A stretch of DNA of 64,000 nucleotides from Imperialibacter roseus (GCF_032999765.1 NZ_CP136051.1:2704417-2768416), one strand, 5' to 3'. Shown: positions 8,569 to 16,180, numbered from the stretch's first letter. Numbers and translations are program-made. The notes: generated by a model not told the origin, from the letters alone.

Positions 8569-10145
8569 GATTTCTTCTTCATCATTTTATTAACTATTTC
8601 TAGAGCTTTGCTCTTAATCTCGTTATTGCCACCCAACAATGATTCCTTTTTGTTACGTAGATATTTTTGGTAGGCAATGACAAATTCAGAATAAAGTGGA
8701 TCCTTGAATATTTGAGAAAATCCAGCACTGTTCAATACTTCATATAATTCTTTTAGCCTTTGCTCTTGTTGATCATTCAACTGGTTTTCACTTTCAAGAA
8801 ATAAAAGCTCATTTCTTTCATCTAATAACTGTTGTGTATCAGAGTCAAGTGTAGTAGGTAAGTCAAACAAATCACTAGTCAATATTCCGGCCACACCCAT
8901 TCCTTTGGGGTCGGCTTTTGGACTTTCTGTTTTAGTCTTTTTTGTTTCAGGATCAACTTTAAATAGTTGAACCTGTGACTTTACCATATTTCCAATCACC
9001 AAAGGATCATGTGAACAGAAAATAATCTGTGTGTTTTCCTTTCTTTTCACCACTCGATCCAGATAATCCAAGAACTTCCATTTCCACATGGGGTTCAAGT
9101 GGGTGTCGGGTTCATCTAAGAGGATTAAGGATTCCTCATCTTTTGTGAACTTTAGTAAGCCCAAAACTGTAAGCAATTGTTTTTCACCTTCACTTAGTTC
9201 AGACATAGACAACTCACCATCCACGCCTTCTTTCTGAACCTTGATTTTTACATCATGAAGCATATCGGAAATGTGAATACTCTCCAATGCATTGAATAAA
9301 ACAATTTTGTTCTTGTACTTATCCTCTGCTAAATCTAGGAAGGTAGATTTATCTCTTAGGTACAGATACAACCTATCTTGAGTCTCGTTCTTTTTGTAGG
9401 AAACTTCAACACGAGCCTTATGCTGAATTGGGGCATAGGAAAATAGCAGCAGATCGTTAACGAATTTTTCAACCAAACCATCGGCACCCCATAAATGTGC
9501 ATTTTTATCAGCCCTGCTTTTTGCCCAATCTGGTTCTTTTAGCATAAACAATGCTGAGCCAAAATCAGTAATTTTTAATTCCTCTTGAAGAAATCTAATC
9601 GTTTCATCACCTTGTTCTTCCTTGAACAGATAAAAAGCAATAAGGGCAAAATTCGCATGAATATTCTGAGCAAGAAATATTCTTCGAATTGTATCAAATT
9701 CTTCAATTTTTGCCCCAGCCTTTATTATTTGTTCATAATAAATCTTTTGGTGCGGAATGTATAAATCAGCAAGGCGATCGCTTATCCCTGAATAGTAGAT
9801 AAAAACGTGTTTGGGTAAATAATGCTCTATGTTTTTTGTAACCGCAGTTGTTTCGGTTTTTCCATTTACCACAAAGGCATATTTACCTTTTTCAAAGGTG
9901 ATTTCAATGGCATTGCCGCGGCACTCATATTTGATGTAATAGTCGAAAGGTTGCTGTGCCTTTCTATTGTGATTATAGATCAAATCCAAATCACGAAAAA
10001 TAATAACCAAGGCCTCAAGGAAATTGGATTTACCGGTAGCATTGAGACCCAGTAACACGGTTTCCCAGGCATTTTCATCAATATCAATCTGAAAATCTTC
10101 CAGGTTTTTGAACCGTGTTTTGATATGTACCTTGTCTATTCTCAT
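8565..10145 (-). CDS. PtuA-like AAA/ABC-type ATPase (Septu type)
   Basis: A 526-residue ATPase of the SMC/ABC-like group used by Septu and related defence pairs. Walker A GLNATGKS is at 33-40, the signature LSEGEKQ at 317-323, Walker B LILLDEPD at 340-347, and the switch His is in CSHD at 377-380. All are intact. The C-terminus has the GILTSDLFDLPTTLDSD segment often seen in such ATPases, followed by a helical tail. In Septu, PtuA binds PtuB and controls its nuclease through nucleotide sensing. Here the neighbour gene downstream is a PtuB-like HNH protein, overlapping by 4 bases. Upstream, its ATG overlaps the hsdS stop by one base (TAATG). An ordinary DUF2813/OLD ATPase is less likely because no TOPRIM domain follows. 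Confidence 0.85.
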   Translation of the reverse strand: MRIDKVHIKTRFKNLEDFQIDIDENAWETVLLGLNATGKSNFLEALVIIFRDLDLIYNHNRKAQQPFDYYIKYECRGNAIEITFEKGKYAFVVNGKTETTAVTKNIEHYLPKHVFIYYSGISDRLADLYIPHQKIYYEQIIKAGAKIEEFDTIRRIFLAQNIHANFALIAFYLFKEEQGDETIRFLQEELKITDFGSALFMLKEPDWAKSRADKNAHLWGADGLVEKFVNDLLLFSYAPIQHKARVEVSYKKNETQDRLYLYLRDKSTFLDLAEDKYKNKIVLFNALESIHISDMLHDVKIKVQKEGVDGELSMSELSEGEKQLLTVLGLLKFTKDEESLILLDEPDTHLNPMWKWKFLDYLDRVVKRKENTQIIFCSHDPLVIGNMVKSQVQLFKVDPETKKTKTESPKADPKGMGVAGILTSDLFDLPTTLDSDTQQLLDERNELLFLESENQLNDQQEQRLKELYEVLNSAGFSQIFKDPLYSEFVIAYQKYLRNKKESLLGGNNEIKSKALEIVNKMMKKKS

Positions 10146-11869
10146 TATACCAGGCTTAATAAGGATTCAGTGCCTTTTTTCACTTCCTTGATTTTGGATT
10201 GAATGTCTTTTAGCTCCATATAAAAGTCTTCAATATTCTCCTTGTGCTTGCTCTTTTGCCATACATCTTTGGCAAGCATGGGTTTATCAGAAGTTTTGAG
10301 TACTTCTTCAATGCTCAGTTCTTTACTCATCTTCTTGGTATTTTTAGGTTTTCTTTTCTTCTGTTGTTTCTGCTGTTCCAGGTGCTTTTTCTTTTCTGCC
10401 TCTATGCGGTTTAGCAATTCCGAAGCAGGCTCATCATTGGGGTCTTGTGGCACCAATTTTCCTTCAAAGGCTTTCTTTAAAATTGATTGGCGAAGGGCTT
10501 CTGACTTTTGAAGGCCGGATTCAATTGTCCTTTCAAGATTTTCAACAACTGAAAACTGTGCATCAAGAATCTGAATTATTAAGTTTTGTTCTTCAATTGA
10601 TGGGATCACTAAAGGGGTCTGTCGTATAGTTCCCATAGATAGGGATGGTTGAGCCACAGCCTTTACGGTAACCATCAGTATGTCTTTTCCCATAGGAGAT
10701 TGGTAAAAGAACTCAAGATATTTGCTATCAATATTTCCATACGGCCTTGCCATACCAATGTTTGGCCCTAAGAAGTAATTAGAATACTTAGGTACGACAG
10801 CAACATTTCCTGTGCCCGCACCTACAAAAACCACAAGTAATTCACCACCGCTTAGCCGAGATCTTTTCAAATTTGAGACGGTCTCTGACTTAATCCTTGA
10901 ATAGTCTGTTCTTTTAAAACCATTGGGACCAGCATTCTCAGCTTTAATTACTGACAAGTCTCCATCTTCATCATAACTGACGTATTTGGTGTACTCAAAA
11001 CCAGCAAGCTTAGTTATGAAGGTAACTAAACCTAGCTGAGACCAATCCCAACCTTTAGGTAATTCCCATTTTTTACTTTCATGAAAATCATTTGGTTTTT
11101 CGGGAACAATTGGTTTGCTAGGCCTTGAAGGTCTTTGTTCTTTCTTCCCATCCTTCTCCCAAGCCTTCACTGCAGCTTTCCAGTCTTTGAGTTCTTGTTC
11201 GTAGCGTTTTTTGCGTTCTTCTTTGATGCGTTCCAGTAGTTTTTCTGCGGGTTCAGGCTTGTTTTCTTTGCGCCATTGCTCAGTGAGTTTGCCTTCAAAA
11301 GCATGTTTCAACAAAGCCTGCCGATAGACCTTCAATTGGTTTTGTGCCAATTTGAGATTGGCCATCCCATTGTCCAAATCGCTGAAAAGTTCTTCGATTT
11401 TGGAAACGATACGTTGTTGTTCGTTGAGTGGGGGAAGAAATATTGAAATGCTTGCAAGGTTGGAACTAGAAATTGCCTTAAAAGTTGTTCCGGTTCCTAG
11501 GTCTGAGATTTTATTTTCAATCGACCTTAATTGAAATAGTAAAAATTTACTGTGCATCCCCGAAAAACTTTTTATTCCTGCAAGCCCCCTTCCAATAGAG
11601 CTTTTTTCAGGTGCTAAGTTTGTAGGCCCTACAGGTGCTCTTACAGATATAAGAATATCGTCTTTGTCAACTATTTTTAGTGGATCACTACAAAATTTGT
11701 TAATGTATGGATATAGCTCTTGAAATTCCGTCTTTCCTTGAAAAAATGGCAAACCAATACCCTCATTGTTATATGTTGAAGATGGTGGTGATTGCCCCAT
11801 ATTCAGATAAGTAATATTACCCAAATCTTGGACTACCCAACCAATAGGTATTTCAGAATTCTTATCCAT
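10145..11869 (-). CDS. hsdS: Type I restriction-modification specificity subunit (HsdS)
   Basis: A 574-residue specificity subunit with two target-recognition halves. Half one covers about 1-145 and ends in LPPLNEQQRI, followed by a helical spacer with LLKHAFEGKL (186-195). Half two covers about 265-420 and ends in IPSIEEQNLI, followed by ILKKAFEGKL. The paired repeat helices set the spacing of the bipartite DNA target. The C-terminus is extended beyond the usual end by about 60 residues: a lysine-rich linker (about 485-513), then a small helical domain (515-574). This may dock a partner. It is the first gene of the operon, and its ATG directly follows the TAG of a short upstream reading frame. 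The target sequence cannot be predicted from the protein by eye. Confidence 0.93.
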   Translation of the reverse strand: MDKNSEIPIGWVVQDLGNITYLNMGQSPPSSTYNNEGIGLPFFQGKTEFQELYPYINKFCSDPLKIVDKDDILISVRAPVGPTNLAPEKSSIGRGLAGIKSFSGMHSKFLLFQLRSIENKISDLGTGTTFKAISSSNLASISIFLPPLNEQQRIVSKIEELFSDLDNGMANLKLAQNQLKVYRQALLKHAFEGKLTEQWRKENKPEPAEKLLERIKEERKKRYEQELKDWKAAVKAWEKDGKKEQRPSRPSKPIVPEKPNDFHESKKWELPKGWDWSQLGLVTFITKLAGFEYTKYVSYDEDGDLSVIKAENAGPNGFKRTDYSRIKSETVSNLKRSRLSGGELLVVFVGAGTGNVAVVPKYSNYFLGPNIGMARPYGNIDSKYLEFFYQSPMGKDILMVTVKAVAQPSLSMGTIRQTPLVIPSIEEQNLIIQILDAQFSVVENLERTIESGLQKSEALRQSILKKAFEGKLVPQDPNDEPASELLNRIEAEKKKHLEQQKQQKKRKPKNTKKMSKELSIEEVLKTSDKPMLAKDVWQKSKHKENIEDFYMELKDIQSKIKEVKKGTESLLSLV

Positions 11870-11950
11870 CTACGCTACCAATTCTTTGTTCAGTTCATCA
11901 ATAATTTCATCCATGCCGCTTTTTGTATCAATAATGGCTTTGTTTTTTGT
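11870..11950 (-). pseudogene. C-terminal remnant of a lost gene, or leader peptide, abutting hsdS
   Basis: On the minus strand an open stretch of 26 codons (11950-11873) ends in TAG at 11872-11870, and the next base starts the hsdS ATG. It contains SGMDEIIDELNKELVA, a helical, charged C-terminus-like peptide, with an internal ATG at 11914. An in-frame TAA lies just upstream, so there is no longer gene. Stop-then-ATG contact is typical of operon neighbours, so this looks like the tail of a former partner gene of hsdS, possibly the original hsdM or another subunit, whose body was deleted. A 14-residue leader peptide coupled to hsdS is the alternative. Confidence 0.45.
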
Positions 11951-11969
11951 TTATAAACTAAAAGTACGT

Positions 11970-12002
11970 CAATTTATAGTTCAAGTGTTGGCAAAAGTTC
12001 AA
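11970..12002 (-). promoter_or_regulatory. Possible promoter of the hsdS operon
   Basis: On the minus strand TTG (12002-12000) is followed, after 21 bases, by TATAAATTG (11978-11970). This approximates the Bacteroidota pattern of a TTTG-like -33 and a TAnnTTTG -7 element, and it lies about 100 bases before the hsdS start. The flanks are AT-rich, so chance similarity is possible. The rest of the 11951-12216 gap shows no gene. Confidence 0.3.
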
Positions 12003-12216
12003 GCTCTTTTGTTTTTTTTGTACTGGCTTTGCGTGTATGCAAAAACCAAATGTGCTTGAATGTGCGTTGGCTCATTTAGCATGTGCCCTAACGGCCCGGC
12101 TAGGGAGCGTGGCATCTTGAGTCGAAGCATGCAATTTCGGTCAGGCACTGGTTTGAACTAAAATAGTGATTTGAGGTCAAGACCAATTGCCATGTTCATT
12201 AGTATCCATGTTAGGC

Positions 12217-12792
12217 TCATCTGTTATCTTCAACTGTGGCTCTAAATAATCCCTCAATATCAACCTCTTCGCCTTTAAGATGCTGGTAGTAGGTGGACAG
12301 AATAATGCGCGACATATTGTCTGGGTGCACAATTCCTTTTTGCTTGAAGTACCTTGCAAGCCTGGATCCTGCCCAAAGTCCCCAATTGTTCCTCATCCAG
12401 AGTCCGGCTCCGAAGTGTTGCCCTACCGTAAAATCTTGCTGAGTTTGTTTGGTTACCCACGATTTAGCGTCTTCAGACCAATCATAATTGAGTGCCCGCC
12501 AGCAGTCTTCCAGATCTACCGGAATATATGTGCCTCGAAGCGTGTCTGTCGTTGCAATATTTTCACTCTGGAGATCCCATTTTCTTTCAATTGCTACGTA
12601 TTGCTTCACTAGGTTGTCCTCGTCACGGCTTTGTCCAAGTAATTCACGATGAAAGGCTTTAAAGATCACTTCGGTAATTAGACCGTTTTCGGTTAGTCCC
12701 ATTCTTTTGAATGTGCGCTCCAATTTTGATGTCTTTTGTGATCTAAAGAATTTTTCGTCGACAAGGCTGCGAAATTCAGAACTCCGGTTCAC
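12217..12792 (-). CDS. DUF6794-like protein of unknown function
   Basis: A 191-residue soluble protein. The segment from about residue 90 on (IPVDLEDCWRAL, then H of GQHFGAG, MRNNWGLWAGSRLARYF, HPDNMSRIILSTYY) matches what I recall of the DUF6794 family, often found in accessory regions. Its role is unknown. The only start in frame is GTG at 12792, directly preceded by a run of nine G on this strand, and the frame closes upstream at TAG. An internal ATG (codon 31, MGLTENG) is a possible alternative start. It lies upstream of the defence operon on the same strand but about 350 bases away, so it is probably not part of it. Confidence 0.6.
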   Translation of the reverse strand: MNRSSEFRSLVDEKFFRSQKTSKLERTFKRMGLTENGLITEVIFKAFHRELLGQSRDEDNLVKQYVAIERKWDLQSENIATTDTLRGTYIPVDLEDCWRALNYDWSEDAKSWVTKQTQQDFTVGQHFGAGLWMRNNWGLWAGSRLARYFKQKGIVHPDNMSRIILSTYYQHLKGEEVDIEGLFRATVEDNR

Positions 12793-12800
12793 CCCCCCCC
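12790..12800 (-). repeat. G9 homopolymer at the start codon of the DUF6794-like gene
   Basis: Nine consecutive C on the plus strand (12792-12800) read as nine G that run into the GTG start codon at 12792-12790. Such tracts can slip in length and may also act as an imitation ribosome-binding site. No alternative ATG in another frame is available just upstream, so a simple on/off frame switch is not obvious. Confidence 0.6.
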
Positions 12801-13000
12801 TAACGCCAGCGCCCGCTGGTTTCTATATCAAAAAGAAATGGGCTGCCAGACCTTTTAGCCTGCCCATGTGGAGCCGGGTACCAACCCCTGATCTCCAATC
12901 AGCTTGCCAGGCTACCTTGTAGTTGGTTGGAGTTTGAGTCAAACCCTGGAGCTTCGGAGAGCAGTGTCAAATCTTACTTTTGCTGCTAAGTTAACTCAAC

Positions 13001-13024
13001 AAAAAAAGGCCCGAAGGCCTTTTT
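13001..13024. terminator. Rho-independent terminator, both directions
   Basis: A perfect hairpin: AAAAAGGCC (13003-13011), loop CGAA, GGCCTTTTT (13016-13024). A runs and T runs on both sides make it functional on either strand. On the minus strand it would end HU-gene transcripts (stop at 13176). No plus-strand gene ends here. Confidence 0.8.
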
Positions 13025-13110
13025 CATCATCTTAACCGGCAGTGAAACTGCTCACTTCCGGGGCTTTTTACGTGGGGTCTTTAAAAGTTGGCGTTGAGTT
13101 TTGGTTTTCC

Positions 13111-13135
13111 GGCCAACTTTTCCGGAAAGTTGGCC
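13111..13135. repeat. Perfect 10-bp hairpin downstream of the HU-like gene
   Basis: GGCCAACTTT (13111-13120), a 5-base loop, then AAAGTTGGCC (13126-13135). It lies between the HU-like stop and the terminator, so it probably forms in the 3' untranslated part of that transcript. The surrounding bases repeat the words AAGTTGG and CCAACTTTTTC several times. Confidence 0.55.
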
Positions 13136-13175
13136 ATCATTTTTCAACTCTTCACCAACTTTTTCAGGCCCCAAA

Positions 13176-13595
13176 TCAGGGAGTGCTGCCGTTAGTCGGC
13201 TCGGGTGGCATGGTGCCGTTGTTGATCCGCTTAAAGTCAGCTGCCTGAAGCGTTCTCATAAAGATTTTACCTGGCTTGAACCTTACGGTGGTTGCCAGGA
13301 TATTACTCTTTTTGAACTCTTCGGGGGTGGGGGCTCCTAAGGACTTGACACTAGTGTAAAAGGTACCCAAGTCCCCCAGCCTGACGATTTTGCCATCGGC
13401 CAGCATTTTGGGAATCATGGTAAGCAAAGCTTCTACCACAGCCATGCTGTCGGTAGGTGTTACAGTAGATCTTTCAGCGATTTCCTGCGAAATACCCTGC
13501 TGGTTAACTTCTCCTGTGGCATTCACCACGGCATAGAACTTTGCCGGCGCACTCTGGTCGATGGGTTGAATAAAGACCTTTGTCGCTCCGATCAT
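13176..13595 (-). CDS. HU-family (HIG type) DNA-binding protein
   Basis: A 139-residue protein with the Bacteroidota HU-like pattern: a KFYAVVNATGEV beta start, a helical half with ISQEIAERSTV, then VVEALLTMIPKMLADG, the KIVRLGDLGTFYTSVKSLG beta arm and RFKPGK near the end. This group is thought to bind DNA as nucleoid-type proteins. The only sensible start is ATG at 13595, which lies within the stem of the inverted repeat 13594-13639, so start access could depend on RNA folding. No Shine-Dalgarno sequence is visible. It stands alone, with a terminator downstream at 13001-13024. Confidence 0.8.
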   Translation of the reverse strand: MIGATKVFIQPIDQSAPAKFYAVVNATGEVNQQGISQEIAERSTVTPTDSMAVVEALLTMIPKMLADGKIVRLGDLGTFYTSVKSLGAPTPEEFKKSNILATTVRFKPGKIFMRTLQAADFKRINNGTMPPEPTNGSTP

Positions 13596-13639
13596 TAAAG
13601 GGGTTACCCTTGCAGAGTGGCGAGAGTAACCCCTTTAAT
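13594..13639. repeat. Hairpin repeat, copy 1
   Basis: ATTAAAGGGGTTAC (13594-13607) and GTAACCCCTTTAAT (13626-13639) are perfect 14-base inverted arms around an 18-base loop (CTTGCAGAGTGGCGAGA core). A near-identical copy lies at 22260-22305, and the match extends over the loop and about ten flanking bases (TTTGGCT). The left arm overlaps the HU-like start codon. Confidence 0.85.
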
Positions 13640-13734
13640 CAGAGTATTTGGCTTCGGGAGGGTGCGCCAGGCGAGGGAAGTATGCTCGGTTTCAGAAAAG
13701 CTATTGAGCTCCGAGCTGCGAAAAGCAGCAACAA

Positions 13735-13832
13735 AGACTACAAAAGTTTTGTCTGTTAGGCGTAAGGCGGCTTGGCTGGCAGCGGCGCTGCGAAAGACCT
13801 GCGCTGGCTGGGCTCCCAAACTTTTGTAGTCT
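13735..13832. repeat. 15-bp inverted repeat in a 430-base gene-free stretch
   Basis: AGACTACAAAAGTTT (13735-13749) is repeated inverted as AAACTTTTGTAGTCT (13818-13832), with 68 GC-rich bases between. The stretch 13596-14027 holds no convincing gene. Short frames exist on both strands but lack family resemblance. It could be a structured RNA, a decayed mobile-element end or a recombination site. Confidence 0.55.
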
Positions 13833-14027
13833 GGGCGGCGGTAGGCAAGTACTCTATGCGGGAAAAGCTTGTGTCAACACTTCGTTACGGCAATATCAGC
13901 ACAGCTCGCAATTGGGATGGCTGGTGTTATCCTTGATCAGGCGGCGGCATTTGGGAAGGGATTCAACAAACACATTACTAGTGTGCCGTCTTCTGGAGGC
14001 GTCTATTCGAACAGTTAAGGCCATCCG

Positions 14028-14876
14028 TTATTCCAGGTGTTTCAGGCCCCTAAATCTATCTATAAGCACCTGAATGAAATTTTCATCTTGGGTATAGAAT
14101 GAGACTTCATGATCGTTAAAACCGTAATTCAGATAGGAAAATATCGCCTTATTTCCGTCGACAAGCCAAATAAAAACATCTTGTCTTTTGGAAAGCGTTA
14201 CGACTTGATCTCCCGGCTTGATGTTTTCCAACTCTTTAATCAAATCGTTGTTAAGCTCATTGATTAAAAGAAACAGATCTTCGATACTTGTAAGGTTATC
14301 TACTCTTTCCTTATCCGGTTTTTTCTCAGTCCATTCTCTTGTAAGAATATAGTTTTTAAAGCCAGGCAAGTTCTTTTGAAGCTGTGGATTATTCCATTGT
14401 ATACTGCTGAATTGTTCCCGCATTGCCTCAATTCTGGTTGAATCGTCATAAACCAGAATTTCAACTTCAATTTGGTCACTATTTATTTTATCTCTTAGAA
14501 TGTTATGATAAGTGCTATAGAGGTCATTTCTTGAAAAAGCGCCATACCCTATTACATCTACAACAATTTTTAATGACTTCTTAGAGCCTCTCAACATTTC
14601 TTCTAGATCTTCCATGTTATTCGGGAATTCCCCGATGTACCGAGTCGACACTGAAGAAACAACAGAACTAAAATTTTCTGTGCTAGCTTTAACCTCTTCA
14701 ATTAACACCGCAAGAGAATCAGTGTTTTTCTTTAATTCCTGAAAATCTAAGCTCGTGTCAATCAGTGCGTAGATAGAAACACAAATCCCACAGACTCCCA
14801 AAAAAGGGCTAATGTAGGTCTTCCAGATTGTTTCTAACTTCTTCATCATTAAGTAAAAAGCAACAGGTGGCTGCAT
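14028..14876 (-). CDS. Membrane-anchored protein of unknown function
   Basis: 282 residues. One hydrophobic helix near the N-terminus (about 22-42, ISPFLGVCGICVSIYALI) is followed by a short coiled region and a soluble domain from about 85. This domain has alternating beta and alpha stretches (LKIVVDVIGYGAF, VEVEILVYDD-like, DQVVTLSKRQDVFIWLVDG) that suggest a phospholipase-D-like or similar fold, though no HKD motif is seen. It is the last gene of a five-gene minus-strand cluster, 26 bases after the radical SAM gene. Met 10 or 11 are alternative starts. Function is not recognised. Confidence 0.65.
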   Translation of the reverse strand: MQPPVAFYLMMKKLETIWKTYISPFLGVCGICVSIYALIDTSLDFQELKKNTDSLAVLIEEVKASTENFSSVVSSVSTRYIGEFPNNMEDLEEMLRGSKKSLKIVVDVIGYGAFSRNDLYSTYHNILRDKINSDQIEVEILVYDDSTRIEAMREQFSSIQWNNPQLQKNLPGFKNYILTREWTEKKPDKERVDNLTSIEDLFLLINELNNDLIKELENIKPGDQVVTLSKRQDVFIWLVDGNKAIFSYLNYGFNDHEVSFYTQDENFIQVLIDRFRGLKHLE

Positions 14877-14902
14877 TGGTTAGATAAAATCTAGTTAGTG
14901 TT

Positions 14903-15847
14903 TCATTGATTGGAACTGGTAAGATATGGGAAGCCTGGGGTAAATAGAACCCTATCTACTTTATGAATGGCGTTTCTACACCAATGTTCAAACCCGACAA
15001 CCAAATCCTGCTTGAACAGTTCCCATCCCCTTTTCAGGGACTCCCTTTTCAAGTCGGCAACCTTCCATCGCAGATCCATGCCATAGGTATAGGGCAGTAC
15101 TTCGGCCCGCTCATTCATCACTAGCAGATCAACTATGTCAGTGGCAACTTCCCCTGAAATGTCTGGTATCATTGATCCAAATGCAGATGCTTTGTTAAGA
15201 ACATCAAACTGCAGTGGGAATTCATACTGGCCCTCTAAAGCATTTACTAACAAATAAGCCCGCTTCAAATTCCCTTCACTAAGCGACAATGAGGGCGACA
15301 ACTTGGCTCTCCCATGAAATTCGATAGGGTGAACCTGAAAGACACTAATATCGTTTTGCTTTCCCAACTCAAGTACTTCTGGAATTGACTCCCAGGACTG
15401 ATCTGTTAACGAATAAACCATGCCGACATTCTCAAAGTACTTGCCGGCAAATCCCAGAAATCTGCTTGCTTTTTCAAATGCCAGTTGGTTTTGTCTGACT
15501 GTGTTGTGCAAGGCACCAAAACCATCGAAGCTTACTCCTATCGTATCAACCAGCCCTTGCAACTGTTGATATTTTTCCTCTGGAAACGAGCCATTTGTCA
15601 CAAGCGAAGTAGACATCCCTTTTGTCTTTGCCGATACCAGCAATTCCTTGAGGTAAGGCACCAATAAAGGCTCTCCCCCTGATACCGACAGCTTGTTATA
15701 TCCCAGGTCTGCAGCATCGGCAATGGCATTCAAAACAATATCGACCGAAACCGCCCCTCTCATCATTGGCGAGGAAGAAGAGTAGCAATGCGAACAACTG
15801 TAGTTGCAATACTGAGAAGGATGAACCTGGAATATCTTTCTTGACAT
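14903..15847 (-). CDS. Radical SAM enzyme
   Basis: 314 residues with the radical SAM cluster motif CNYSCSHC (C13, C17, C20) and the SAM-binding GGEP motif (SVSGGEPLL, about 59-67). The fold pattern is that of peptide-modifying or cofactor-maturing radical SAM proteins. There is no full C-terminal SPASM cysteine set, only a single late CRN, so an auxiliary cluster is unlikely. Its start overlaps the stop of the preceding 106-residue gene by one base (TAATG), so the two are translationally coupled. The coupled small protein could be its substrate or a leader-binding partner. The actual reaction is unknown. Confidence 0.85.
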   Translation of the reverse strand: MSRKIFQVHPSQYCNYSCSHCYSSSSPMMRGAVSVDIVLNAIADAADLGYNKLSVSGGEPLLVPYLKELLVSAKTKGMSTSLVTNGSFPEEKYQQLQGLVDTIGVSFDGFGALHNTVRQNQLAFEKASRFLGFAGKYFENVGMVYSLTDQSWESIPEVLELGKQNDISVFQVHPIEFHGRAKLSPSLSLSEGNLKRAYLLVNALEGQYEFPLQFDVLNKASAFGSMIPDISGEVATDIVDLLVMNERAEVLPYTYGMDLRWKVADLKRESLKRGWELFKQDLVVGFEHWCRNAIHKVDRVLFTPGFPYLTSSNQ

Positions 15848-16167
15848 TAACGACCTTTTAAGGTTACCTCTGTCCGCATAAAATCATCACGAATGATACC
15901 AACTGTAAAGACTCTTGCCTCTGTTAGGCCTCCATCGCTAAGTTGTTGAAGTAGACTATTGTGTTCCTGGCCAGGGCGAGTTAAAAAACTAATTACCGCA
16001 TCTTCTACTTTCTCTTCGGGCTGAACCCTTATTCCCATGGGAAAGATTTCCTGAGGGGTGAATCCCTTGCTCACCAGTGGCTTAATTTTTTCGATGATGA
16101 CATCCATTTTGCTCTCGCTCATTCCTTTGAGCCGAAGTTTCAATTCGTTTATTTCTGCTTCATTCAT
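15847..16167 (-). CDS. Small protein coupled to the radical SAM gene
   Basis: 106 residues, mostly helical and charged, with MNEAEINELKLRLKGMSESK at the N-terminus and FTVGIIRDDFMRTEVTLKGR near the end. No signal peptide and no Cys. It overlaps the radical SAM start by one base and sits 13 bases after the secreted-protein gene. Size and position fit a precursor peptide or a partner protein, but I do not recognise a leader motif. It has no clear family. Confidence 0.6.
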   Translation of the reverse strand: MNEAEINELKLRLKGMSESKMDVIIEKIKPLVSKGFTPQEIFPMGIRVQPEEKVEDAVISFLTRPGQEHNSLLQQLSDGGLTEARVFTVGIIRDDFMRTEVTLKGR

Positions 16168-16180
16168 CTGTGAAAGTTGT

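Noticed and set aside
4384-11869. Ordinary type I restriction system with HsdR
   Set aside because: The 605-residue protein has no helicase motifs, and its PD-(D/E)XK core is at the C-terminus rather than joined to an SF2 motor as in HsdR.
12177-12359. 60-codon minus-strand frame within the DUF6794-like gene
   Set aside because: It overlaps the real gene in another frame and has no independent support.
12841-12960. Possible intact tRNA gene
   Set aside because: Only a 3'-like part is seen on the minus strand and a short GTTTGA/TCAAAC palindrome on the plus strand. No cloverleaf with an anticodon arm can be drawn.
13756-13770. GTTAGGC word resembling an integron attC core
   Set aside because: The matching opposite core (RYYYAAC) was not found within about 120 bases upstream, and there is no integron integrase.
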